6,526 nt of DNA, taken from assembly GCA_024643945.1 (NCBI GenBank), contig JAHELX010000350.1, forward strand, positions 1 to 6,526, read 5' to 3'. Positions 1 to 5,993 of this stretch are shown piece after piece. The notes under the pieces are model-generated. The model was not told where the DNA came from. It searched no databases and worked only from the letters and a program-made list of their open reading frames with translations. Every line of letters starts with the position of its first letter. The first letter of the stretch is position 1. The translations under genes and the position numbers were made by a program. This stretch comes from Anaerolineales bacterium (GTDB taxonomy: Bacteria > Chloroflexota > Anaerolineae > 4572-78 > NAK82).

Positions 1-1337
1 CCGCTCAACGCGCTGATCGGCTTGAAGACGTCGTCGCCGGAGAAAAGGAATCGGCCCAGGTAGTTGCGCGCCTGGCCGATGGGCCAATTTCGAACCGACA
101 GTACTTCGTCGAGAACCGACCGGCCGAGATTCAGGCCGGCATGCGCCTGGGCGAAGTAGCCAATTTCCACGGCAGCACCCAGCCGCACTCGTCCAGACAG
201 GGGCTTGACTTCCTTCAGGATAGTCTTGACGAAGGTAGTCTTGCCAGCCCCGTTGGGCCCGATCAGCGCCACTCGATCGCTGCGACGTATCTCCAGGTCA
301 GGGCAAGTGAAAAGAGGGGCATCCGGCTCATACCCCACAACCAGGTCGTAGGTAGCCAGCACCAGGTCGCCGGAGCGCAGATCGGTATTGATATCGAGGC
401 TGATATGCTTCTCGTCCTGGGGGCGCGTGATGCGCTCCAGTCGCTCCAATCGTTTGCGCCGTCCCTGGGCCTCCCTGGTCCGCTGGCCCTCAATGTTGCG
501 GCGGATGAATTCCTCTTCCTTGGCGATGAACGCCTGCTGGCGTTTGTATTCGCGCCGCTGGCGCTCGCGTCGCTCGGCGCGCTGGTGCCAATAAGCACTA
601 TAGTTGCCCCGATAGATCTCCATCCGCCCGTTGCTCAGGTCCCAAACCTTGATAGCGACTTTGTCCAAAAAATAGCGATCGTGGGCCACGAGGACAATCG
701 CCCCCGGCCAGTTCTGAAGGTAGTCCTCCAGCCATTCGACGGCAGCCAGGTCCAGGTGATTGGTTGGCTCGTCGAGGAGGAGCAGGTCGGGCGCGTCCAG
801 CAGCAGGCGCGCCAGATGCGCTCGCGTCTGTTCGCCGCCGCTGAATCGGGCCAGTGGGTGCTGATAATCCTCTTCGTCAAAGCCCAGCCCACTCAGCACC
901 TGCCGCATACGATATTCATAGGTATAGCCGCCAGCCAGGTCAAAGGCATCCTGTGCCTGGCCGTAACGGGCGAGTAGCCGGTCACGTTCGTCGGGGTCGG
1001 TGGTGGCGGCCATTGCTTCCTCTAGCCGGCGCAGTTCCGCCGCCTGTTGTTGCAGATGATCGAAGGCAGCCAGGGCCAGCTCCCACAACGTCCCGTCGGC
1101 GTCAGTCAGCGTGACCTCTTGGGGCAGGTACCCGACGCGCAATCCCTTAGCGCGGTGCACCTGTCCGCTCGACGGCGTCTCCAGCCCGGCCAGGATCCTG
1201 AGTAACGTGGTTTTACCCGTGCCGTTAGGGCCAACCAGCGCTGATCGTTCGCCATGGACGATTTGCAGACTCAGGTCGTCGAAAATGTCTTGTGCGCCAA
1301 AATGCTTGCTTAATCCCGAGGCTGTTAAGATAGACAC
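1..1337 (-). CDS. ABC-F family ATP-binding protein (3' end outside window)
   Basis: Translating the minus strand from a GTG at 1337 gives an uninterrupted 445-codon frame to the left edge. A TAA lies two codons upstream in frame (1343-1341), so this GTG is the first possible start. Two tandem ABC domains are visible and there are no membrane segments. Domain 1 has Walker A GPNGTGKTT (residues 36-44), signature SGGEQ (166-170), Walker B and EPTNHLD (186-196) and the H-loop histidine (about 219). A short charged helical arm lies near 95-140. A long Arg/Glu-rich linker, about 247-310, is typical of the P-site-tRNA interaction region. Domain 2 begins with Walker A GPNGAGKTT (360-368) and is cut at its LSG signature. 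ABC-F proteins are soluble ATPases that bind the ribosome and act in translation or antibiotic resistance. I cannot assign the subfamily (EttA, Uup, YdiF, YheS or resistance type). Roughly 100-200 residues are missing. It is transcribed away from the other genes. Confidence 0.95.
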   Translation of the reverse strand, partial: MSILTASGLSKHFGAQDIFDDLSLQIVHGERSALVGPNGTGKTTLLRILAGLETPSSGQVHRAKGLRVGYLPQEVTLTDADGTLWELALAAFDHLQQQAAELRRLEEAMAATTDPDERDRLLARYGQAQDAFDLAGGYTYEYRMRQVLSGLGFDEEDYQHPLARFSGGEQTRAHLARLLLDAPDLLLLDEPTNHLDLAAVEWLEDYLQNWPGAIVLVAHDRYFLDKVAIKVWDLSNGRMEIYRGNYSAYWHQRAERRERQRREYKRQQAFIAKEEEFIRRNIEGQRTREAQGRRKRLERLERITRPQDEKHISLDINTDLRSGDLVLATYDLVVGYEPDAPLFTCPDLEIRRSDRVALIGPNGAGKTTFVKTILKEVKPLSGRVRLGAAVEIGYFAQAHAGLNLGRSVLDEVLSVRNWPIGQARNYLGRFLFSGDDVFKPISALS

Positions 1338-1382
1338 CGCTTACTCACTATTCCGACAGATTCAGAAGTCATGTACGCTCCG

Positions 1383-1391
1383 ATTATACCA
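1383..1391 (-). promoter_or_regulatory. Extended -10 promoter for the ABC-F gene
   Basis: Read on the minus strand, 1391-1383 is TGGTATAAT, an exact extended -10 element (TGnTATAAT). Extended -10 promoters can work without a good -35 box, and I see no good -35 upstream. Predicted transcription start is near 1376, giving a leader of about 38 nt before the GTG at 1337. Only a weak GTGAG-like Shine-Dalgarno precedes the start codon. Confidence 0.6.
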
Positions 1392-1401
1392 TAACTAGGG
1401 T

Positions 1402-1431
1402 CTGGCAGGAAAGAATGGTTTGCGGTATAAT
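1402..1431 (+). promoter_or_regulatory. Predicted sigma-70 promoter for the rightward genes
   Basis: A perfect TATAAT at 1426-1431 is preceded, 18 bp away, by CTGGCA at 1402-1407, a 4/6 match to TTGACA. The expected start is near 1438, leaving about 97 nt of leader before the GTG of the membrane-protein gene at 1535. That leader contains the heptamer repeats. It sits back to back with the leftward extended -10 promoter. The weak -35 is the main doubt. Confidence 0.5.
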
Positions 1432-1460
1432 TCGCGTGGATGCGCAACGTAGATGAATCG

Positions 1461-1514
1461 ATACGCAATGCATATGCTCAGCGTGTACTGCGTGTTGCGT
1501 ATTGCGTACTGCGT
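1461..1514 (+). repeat. Degenerate TGCGTAT-type heptamer repeats with an inverted copy
   Basis: Four heptamers follow each other without a gap: TACTGCG (1486-1492), TGTTGCG (1493-1499), TATTGCG (1500-1506) and TACTGCG (1507-1513). Upstream, ATACGCAA (1461-1468) is the exact reverse complement of TTGCGTAT (1495-1502) and also pairs over 7 bp with TTGCGTA at 1502-1508, so the transcript could fold in more than one register. Multicopy heptamers of this sort are, from memory, common between genes in Chloroflexota-like genomes. Their function is not known to me. Confidence 0.7.
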
Positions 1515-1523
1515 ATATTTGAA

Positions 1524-1530
1524 GAGAGGT
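1524..1530 (+). promoter_or_regulatory. Ribosome binding site of the membrane-protein gene
   Basis: GAGAGGT at 1524-1530 contains AGAGG, five bases before the GTG at 1535. This supports the GTG start over the ATG codons further upstream, which lie in another frame. Confidence 0.7.
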
Positions 1531-1534
1531 ATTC

Positions 1535-1903
1535 GTGCGTCTGCGCTGGTGGGTTGTCCTTGGCGTGCTGGTGGCTGGCCTGGGGGGAGCCGGGCTATGG
1601 CTGATCGTGACCCGCTTCTGGCCCGACCCGGTGCTGGAGCTGGTCTTCCTGGGCTTGTTGGCGGTAACGCTCGGCGGGCTGACGATGCCGGTGGCAGCTT
1701 ACCTCAACTATCGCTTTGCCCGGTCGGGCTGGCAGGCACAAGACCCACTTCGCCTCTTGCGCCAGGGGGCATGGGTGGGCCTCTTCGGCGCGCTGTGCGG
1801 CTGGCTGCAAAAGGAAGACTCCCTCAATTGGACTATCGCCGGCGTCATCGCCGGTGTATTCGCCCTGATGGAAGCCTTCTTTCTGACACGGGACCAGGTC
1901 TAA
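1535..1903 (+). CDS. Small integral membrane protein of unknown function
   Basis: A GTG start with a well-placed Shine-Dalgarno opens a 122-residue protein ending in TAA. It is strongly hydrophobic, with four likely membrane helices near residues 6-26, 35-58, 77-92 and 97-117. The loop at about 59-76 is basic (Arg60, Arg63, Arg73, Arg76), which by the positive-inside rule is probably cytoplasmic and would put both termini in the cytoplasm. No catalytic or metal-binding motif is apparent, and I do not recognise a named family. It lies 15 nt upstream of the DUF6922-like gene on the same strand and is probably co-transcribed with it. Its GC-rich composition resembles the flanking genes rather than the lower-GC pair that follows, so it is probably native chromosomal sequence. 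The reading frame is well supported by start signal, topology and codon pattern; the role is unknown. Confidence 0.75.
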   Translation: MRLRWWVVLGVLVAGLGGAGLWLIVTRFWPDPVLELVFLGLLAVTLGGLTMPVAAYLNYRFARSGWQAQDPLRLLRQGAWVGLFGALCGWLQKEDSLNWTIAGVIAGVFALMEAFFLTRDQV

Positions 1904-1918
1904 GAATGGTGAATAAAA

Positions 1919-2266
1919 GTGAGATCAAAGGTTTGGAAACACAATGAGAATCCGGCGCCAGGTCAAGACCGCCTGCCTCCTTCAACCCACCGTTACTTTT
2001 GGGACATTGACCCGACCACGCTGATGGTAGGTCAGTATCCAGTTTACGTAACTGAGCGGCTGCTAGAATATGGTGACCTGGAGGCCGTGCATTGGCTGCT
2101 GCGTCGCTTCAGCCGGGATGAGATTGTGGACGTGTTGCGTCATACGCGGCGTGTTTCGCCTTTCAGCGCCAACTTTTGGGCGCTCTACTTTGACCTTGAC
2201 AGGGAAGAGGTTCGATGTTTGTCGAAGCAATTCCAGAGCGAACGCAACGGAACCTGGCGCTATTAG
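1919..2266 (+). CDS. DUF6922-like small protein, putative antitoxin partner
   Basis: A 115-residue soluble protein. The conserved-looking core is residues 25-101. It starts RYFWDID (25-31), continues ERLLEYGDLEAVHWLLRRF (46-64), then SRDEI, then RRVSPFSANFWAL (77-89) and EEVRCL (96-101). From memory this matches small DUF6922-type proteins usually encoded directly upstream of AbiEii/DUF1814 nucleotidyltransferases, hence the antitoxin suggestion; the exact family name needs a profile search. The start is uncertain. GTG at 1919 has only a poor Shine-Dalgarno, but no ATG lies in frame before the conserved core, and residues 1-24 look poorly conserved. Its last 52 nt overlap the downstream gene in another frame, which suggests translational coupling. 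It could instead be a regulator or chaperone of its partner. Confidence 0.75.
   Translation: MRSKVWKHNENPAPGQDRLPPSTHRYFWDIDPTTLMVGQYPVYVTERLLEYGDLEAVHWLLRRFSRDEIVDVLRHTRRVSPFSANFWALYFDLDREEVRCLSKQFQSERNGTWRY
2202..2210 (+). promoter_or_regulatory. Ribosome binding site inside the DUF6922-like gene
   Basis: GGGAAGAGG at 2202-2210 lies four bases before the ATG at 2215 and within the coding region of the upstream gene. It supports the overlapping start of the nucleotidyltransferase and makes coupled translation plausible. Confidence 0.65.
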
Positions 2267-2841
2267 CGAAGGCTGGTGTGTTGCAGCCCTTTTACCTGGC
2301 AGGGGGCACGGCGGCCGCCTTGTATCTCGGACACCGCTTGTCCATTGATCTGGACTTCTTCGGTCCTGATCCGCTTGCGGCCGACGACTTGACAGCACGC
2401 CTGGCTGGCCTAGGCTCATTTCGACGCGATTACGTAGCCAAGGACACCTTGCTGGGTGAATTTGAAGAAGTCAAGATCAGTTTCTTTCGCTATCACTACC
2501 CGCTGGTAGCCGAACCGGCCATCGTTCTTGGCGCGCGTGTCGCTGCCCTTGAAGATCTGGTGGCTATGAAATTGGAGGCCATTTCGCAGCGGGGCACACG
2601 CCGTGACTTCATCGACTTGTATTTCATTTGCCAGCATCGTATGTCTTTGGATGAAGCTCTACGCTGGCACACCGAAAAGTATCGGATTGTTGAGACCAAT
2701 CGCGTCCATTTGATCAAATCCTTAGCCTACTTCGTTGACGCCGAAGACGAGCCAATGCCCAAAATGCTCGTTGAAGTGGACTGGTCGCAGGTGAAGAGCT
2801 TCTTCACCAGAGAAGCAAAGAGATTGTTCGATACCCTTTAG
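2215..2841 (+). CDS. AbiEii/DUF1814-type nucleotidyltransferase, putative toxin
   Basis: A 208-residue protein with hallmarks of the AbiEii/AbiGii (DUF1814) nucleotidyltransferase fold. LAGGTAAAL (28-36) is the glycine-rich motif. HRLSIDLDFF (40-49) carries the metal-binding pair Asp45 and Asp47. VKISFF (86-91) is the next conserved strand. LVAMKLEAISQRGTRRDFIDLY (115-136 region) holds Lys119, Asp131 and Asp134. All expected active-site residues are present, so it looks functional. Characterised relatives transfer nucleotides to tRNA or other targets and act as toxins in type IV toxin-antitoxin or abortive-infection systems; toxicity here is inference. It overlaps the DUF6922-like gene by 52 nt and ends nine bases before selA. 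Sampled GC is about 49% (2641-2820), against 73% in a 60-base sample of selA (4021-4080), which suggests horizontal acquisition. Other possibilities are a housekeeping or defence nucleotidyltransferase without toxicity. Confidence 0.88.
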   Translation: MFVEAIPERTQRNLALLAKAGVLQPFYLAGGTAAALYLGHRLSIDLDFFGPDPLAADDLTARLAGLGSFRRDYVAKDTLLGEFEEVKISFFRYHYPLVAEPAIVLGARVAALEDLVAMKLEAISQRGTRRDFIDLYFICQHRMSLDEALRWHTEKYRIVETNRVHLIKSLAYFVDAEDEPMPKMLVEVDWSQVKSFFTREAKRLFDTL

Positions 2842-2850
2842 AGACACACT

Positions 2851-4227
2851 ATGAACCAATTAGACCTTCGCAAGCTACCGAGTGTGGATAAACTTCTCCA
2901 GATGGATGCGGTTGCCAGCCTGGTGGAGCAATATGGACGTGAACTTACCCTCGACGCGCTGCGCGCGGCCCTGGATGCTGCGCGCCAGGCCATCCTGGGC
3001 GGTGAGCCGGCTCCCGACGCTGAGCCCCTCATTGCCACAGCTACGCGGCACCTGATGGCCAACGTGCGCCCCAGCTTGTACCCGGTGATCAACGCCACCG
3101 GAGTCATTATTCATACCAACCTGGGGCGTGCGCCTCTTTCTGAACGGGCGCGGCAGGCAATGGCTCAGGTCTCGATTGGGTACAGCAACCTGGAGTACGA
3201 TATGGCGGCCGGGGCGCGTGGCTCGCGCTACGTTCACGCGGCCGAGTTGCTGCGCCGGCTGACCGGTGCTGAGGATGCCCTGGTCGTCAACAACAACGCC
3301 TCGGCCGTGCTGCTGACGCTCACGGCGCTGGCTAAGGACCGGGACGTGCTCATCAGCCGCAGCCAGCTGGTCGAAATCGGCGGGGGCTTTCGCATCCCCG
3401 ACGTGATGCGCCAGAGCGGGGCGCGCCTGGTGGAGGTGGGTACCACCAATCGCACCTATGTCCGGGATTACGCCGATGTGTTGCATCCTATCAACACCGC
3501 TCTCCTGCTGCGGGTGCACCACAGTAACTTCAGCATCACCGGCTTTGTCCACGAGCCGATGCTGGCTGAACTGGTAGCGCTGGGCGACGAGTATGCGGTC
3601 CCGGTGATGGACGACCTGGGTAGCGGCACCTTGCTGGAGACGGAACTTTACGGCCTGGCCCACGAACCGACCATCCAGGAGAGTATTGCTGCCGGAGTCT
3701 CGGTCGTCACCGCCAGCGGCGACAAGTTGCTGGGCGGGCCGCAGGCCGGGCTGATTATGGGCAAGGCGGACCTCATCACCAAATTGCGCCGCCATCCGCT
3801 GGCGCGCGCCGTGCGCGTGGACAAGACGACGCTGGCCGGGCTGCAGGCTACACTGCTGGCCTACCTGGAAGGCAAGGCAGCCCAAGAGATCCCCGTCTGG
3901 CGCATGATCGCCACCCCCGTGCAAGTTCTGGCCCGACGCGCGCGCAAGTGGCAGCGCGCGCTCAAGGAGGCCGGCGCCCCGACAAGCGTGGTCGCCGCCG
4001 AGTCCACCGTCGGCGGAGGGAGCCTGCCCGGGCAGACCTTGCCCACGCGGGCGCTGGCGCTGGAAGTCTCTTCGCCCGACGCGCTGGCGGCGCACCTGCG
4101 TGCGGCCGATCCCCCCATCGTGGCCCGGATCGAAGACGACCGGCTGTTGCTCGATCCGCGCACTGTGCTGCCGGAGCAGGATACGATGCTCATCGAGGTA
4201 GTGCGTGCCGCGCTCACGGCCACGTAA
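2851..4227 (+). CDS. selA: L-seryl-tRNA(Sec) selenium transferase
   Basis: SelA is a cytoplasmic PLP enzyme, a homodecamer in E. coli, that converts seryl-tRNA(Sec) to selenocysteinyl-tRNA(Sec) using selenophosphate. At 458 residues the length is normal. The N-terminal LRKLPSVDKLL (6-16) is the SelA N-domain that recognises tRNA(Sec). INATGVIIHTNLGRAPL (80-96) and VVNNNASAVLLTL are family blocks. SGDKLLGGPQAG holds the PLP lysine (Lys292, equivalent to E. coli Lys295). MDDLGSG is also present, as is the C-terminal TVGGGSLPG block. This argues for a true SelA rather than a SelA-like PLP protein. The ATG at 2851 has only a weak AGAGA upstream. The gene begins nine bases after the nucleotidyltransferase stop, so it probably depends on an upstream promoter or translational coupling. 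No selB, selD or tRNA(Sec) is in the window. Confidence 0.96.
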   Translation: MNQLDLRKLPSVDKLLQMDAVASLVEQYGRELTLDALRAALDAARQAILGGEPAPDAEPLIATATRHLMANVRPSLYPVINATGVIIHTNLGRAPLSERARQAMAQVSIGYSNLEYDMAAGARGSRYVHAAELLRRLTGAEDALVVNNNASAVLLTLTALAKDRDVLISRSQLVEIGGGFRIPDVMRQSGARLVEVGTTNRTYVRDYADVLHPINTALLLRVHHSNFSITGFVHEPMLAELVALGDEYAVPVMDDLGSGTLLETELYGLAHEPTIQESIAAGVSVVTASGDKLLGGPQAGLIMGKADLITKLRRHPLARAVRVDKTTLAGLQATLLAYLEGKAAQEIPVWRMIATPVQVLARRARKWQRALKEAGAPTSVVAAESTVGGGSLPGQTLPTRALALEVSSPDALAAHLRAADPPIVARIEDDRLLLDPRTVLPEQDTMLIEVVRAALTAT

Positions 4228-4277
4228 GCGTTCAGTTGGTCTCGAAATTCTCACCAATGGATATGAGACTTTTCTTT

Positions 4278-4285
4278 GGAGGAAG
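4278..4285 (+). promoter_or_regulatory. Strong ribosome binding site deciding the surE start
   Basis: GGAGGAAG lies six bases before the ATG at 4292. It identifies this ATG, not the earlier in-frame GTG at 4205 inside selA, as the surE start. Confidence 0.85.
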
Positions 4286-4291
4286 TGCTCT

Positions 4292-5200
4292 ATGACTGAA
4301 TCCAGGGCCGCCCATGCGGCACATCCTGGCACGCCTCATGGAGAGGGAAGCCAGGAGGATGGCGCTGCAGCCCCCCTCATCTTAGTCACCAACGACGACG
4401 GCATCCATTCGCCTGGCCTGCACGCTGTCGTCAGGGCCGTATGCGACTTGGGCGAAGTGATCGTGGCTGCACCCCGGCAACAGCAGACCAGCGCCAGCCG
4501 CAGCTACCCACCCGTGCGGGACAAGGCGATTTATCGAGAGGAGATACCAGTCAATTGTCATACCGTCGTCGCCTATGGGTTGGAGGCCTCGCCCGCGCAG
4601 GCGGTGCTCTCGGCCCTGCTTGACCTGTTGCCGCGCCCCCCCGATTTACTCATCAGCGGTATCAATTTCGGCGAGAATCTGGGTACCGGCGTCACCATCT
4701 CCGGCACGATCGGGGCGGCCATTGAGGTGGCCAGCTTCGGGGTGCCGGGCCTGGCGGTGTCGTTAGAGACGTCCAAAGAATTTCATTATCATCATTCCGA
4801 CGCGGTCGATTTTGCGGCAGCGGCTGCTTTCACCCGCCGCTTTGCCCAAATTGTGTTGGCCGGCAAGTTGCCGCCTGACGTGGATATCTTGAAAATTGAC
4901 GTGCCAGCCGACGCCCAGCCCGATACCCCCTGGCGCATGGTCCGCGTCTCACGCCAGCGCTACCACGTGCCCCGGCCCAGCGGGCGGCGCAGCCTGAGCG
5001 AACAAAAGGGGATAGACTATAGTGTCTGGGTTGACGGGAACACGCTGGAGCCCGATTCCGACGTGCACGCCCTGGCGGTGGAGCGGGTGGTGGCGGTTTC
5101 CCCCCTCAGCATTGACCTCACTGCCCGCGTTGACTTAAGTGCTCTGGCCGCTGACCTGCGGCAGCGCGAAGGGCATTTTGACGGTGTTACTGTGACGTAA
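4292..5200 (+). CDS. surE: SurE-family 5'/3'-nucleotidase
   Basis: A 302-residue protein of the SurE family, metal-dependent phosphatases that hydrolyse nucleoside 5'- and 3'-monophosphates in the cytoplasm. The family core starts at about residue 29: LILVTNDDGIHSPG (29-42) has metal ligands Asp35 and Asp36. AAPRQQQTSAS (59-69) replaces the usual APxxxRSGxS loop, with Ser67 or Ser69 the likely equivalent of E. coli Ser39. SGINFGENLG (122-131) has the metal-binding Asn125, followed by ISGTIGAA. The first 28 residues are an Ala/His/Gly-rich extension absent from typical SurE, which begins close to the TNDDG strand. No signal peptide or membrane segment is seen. The length is longer than the common 250-260 residues, partly from this extension. 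It lies 64 nt after selA and 69 nt before fchA. The link to selenium metabolism is unclear and may be only positional. Confidence 0.95.
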   Translation: MTESRAAHAAHPGTPHGEGSQEDGAAAPLILVTNDDGIHSPGLHAVVRAVCDLGEVIVAAPRQQQTSASRSYPPVRDKAIYREEIPVNCHTVVAYGLEASPAQAVLSALLDLLPRPPDLLISGINFGENLGTGVTISGTIGAAIEVASFGVPGLAVSLETSKEFHYHHSDAVDFAAAAAFTRRFAQIVLAGKLPPDVDILKIDVPADAQPDTPWRMVRVSRQRYHVPRPSGRRSLSEQKGIDYSVWVDGNTLEPDSDVHALAVERVVAVSPLSIDLTARVDLSALAADLRQREGHFDGVTVT

Positions 5201-5269
5201 GATGCGCGGCACTTCATTGGAGCACCCAATCTCAATCGACTTTCAACGCAGATTATGGGGATTTAAGAC

Positions 5270-5896
5270 ATGGCAATCAAAGACGGAAGTGTTCAAGCGT
5301 TATTGGACGAACTGGCCGGTTCGTCGGCCACACCGGGAGGCGGCAGCGCCGCTGCATTGGCTGGAGCCATGGGGGCTGCCTTACTAAGTATGGTCTGCAA
5401 TCTGACCATCGGCAAAAAACAATTCGTCGCTGTGGAAGATGAACTGCGTGGCGTTCTCGAAGAAGCTGAAGCATTGCGTCGCCAGTTGACCAGCCTGGCC
5501 GACGCCGACACCCGCGCCTTCGACCGGGTGATGGCAGCGTATCGCCGGCCGAAAGAGACGGAGGAAGAACAAGCCACCCGTCAGGCGGCCATTCAGCGCG
5601 CCCTCCAGGGTGCGACGCAGGTCCCCCTGGAGACGGCTGCCGCCTGCGCGGCCATCATCAAATTGACGGCCCAGGTGATCGCCAAAGTCAATCCCAACGC
5701 GCTCAGCGACGCCGGCACCGCGGCTCTCCTGGCCGAGGCCGGCTTGCGGGGGGCTCAGCTCAATGTTGGCATCAACCTGGGCTCCATTCGCGATCCCAAT
5801 TTTGTGCAAGAAAAGCAGAAACATTTGACCCAGGTGCTGTCCGGTGCCAGCCAGGAAAAGGATCGTGTCTTTTCCTACGTGTTGGAACATTCTTGA
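5270..5896 (+). CDS. fchA: Methenyl-tetrahydrofolate cyclohydrolase (FTCD cyclodeaminase family)
   Basis: A 208-residue, mostly helical protein of the formiminotransferase-cyclodeaminase family. Stand-alone copies of this size (FchA) interconvert 5,10-methenyl-THF and 10-formyl-THF. Hallmarks are ATPGGGSAAALAGAMGAAL (20-38), LEEAEALRRQL with a following DADTRAFDRVM, and QVPLETAAAC. NPNALSDAGTAALLAEAG is followed by NVGINLGSI near the C-terminus. No formiminotransferase domain is present, so it is not a full FTCD. It lies upstream of fhs, whose product makes 10-formyl-THF; the neighbourhood favours FchA over a glutamate-formiminotransferase partner. The ATG at 5270 is preceded by GGGGA (5257-5261), eight bases away. 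No intrinsic terminator is evident before the fhs promoter. A small chance remains that it deaminates formimino-THF instead. Confidence 0.92.
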   Translation: MAIKDGSVQALLDELAGSSATPGGGSAAALAGAMGAALLSMVCNLTIGKKQFVAVEDELRGVLEEAEALRRQLTSLADADTRAFDRVMAAYRRPKETEEEQATRQAAIQRALQGATQVPLETAAACAAIIKLTAQVIAKVNPNALSDAGTAALLAEAGLRGAQLNVGINLGSIRDPNFVQEKQKHLTQVLSGASQEKDRVFSYVLEHS

Positions 5897-5913
5897 AGTT
5901 TAGATAAATTCAC

Positions 5914-5942
5914 TTGACAAGCCCAAATGCCTGTGATAGTAT
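5914..5942 (+). promoter_or_regulatory. Strong sigma-70 promoter for fhs
   Basis: TTGACA at 5914-5919 matches the -35 consensus exactly. TAGTAT at 5937-5942 is a 5/6 match to TATAAT with the optimal 17-bp spacer. It is the best promoter in the window. The start should be near 5949, leaving a leader of about 124 nt before the ATG at 6073. It gives fhs transcription independent of the upstream genes. Confidence 0.8.
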
Positions 5943-5993
5943 GTTGCGTGGTGAAATCAGGCACAAAGGTGAGCGCGACCCCGGCATTTGTCC
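5922..5993 (+). repeat. Three related GGCA-type motifs around the fhs promoter
   Basis: On the minus strand 5933-5922 reads CAGGCATTTGGG. On the plus strand 5958-5969 reads CAGGCACAAAGG and 5981-5992 reads CCGGCATTTGTC. The outer two agree at 9 of 12 positions and contain an exact 8-bp inverted repeat, CAAATGCC (5924-5931) and GGCATTTG (5983-5990). The first copy lies in the spacer between -35 and -10, where a bound protein would block transcription. TGCCTG (5928-5933) also pairs with CAGGCA (5958-5963). Could be an operator array; chance is not excluded. Confidence 0.35.

Noticed and set aside
141..977. Open frame of 278 codons on the plus strand
   Set aside because: It is antisense to the ABC-F gene, whose minus-strand translation shows both Walker A motifs, Walker B and the signature. 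The antisense product has no recognisable motif.
1453..1947. Open frame of 164 codons on the plus strand starting at 1453
   Set aside because: Its N-terminus is a translation of the heptamer repeats and the rest is an out-of-frame reading of the membrane-protein gene, which has a better start signal and coherent helices.
4236..4269. Hairpin between selA and surE
   Set aside because: TTGGT (4236-4240) with ACCAA (4253-4257), or GTCTC (4239-4243) with GAGAC (4265-4269), are short stems with large loops and no U-run. They are not convincing as a terminator or switch.
4205..4291. Earlier GTG start for surE inside selA
   Set aside because: The ATG at 4292 has a strong GGAGGAAG six bases upstream. 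The extra 29 residues read through selA codons and show no SurE similarity.
2875..4332. Open frame of 485 codons on the minus strand
   Set aside because: It is fully antisense to selA, rich in Gln, Gly and Arg as expected for the complement of a GC-rich gene, and matches no family I recognise.
5201..5269. Terminator after surE
   Set aside because: ATTGG (5216-5220) and CCAAT (5226-5230) form only a 5-bp AT-containing stem with no U-run.
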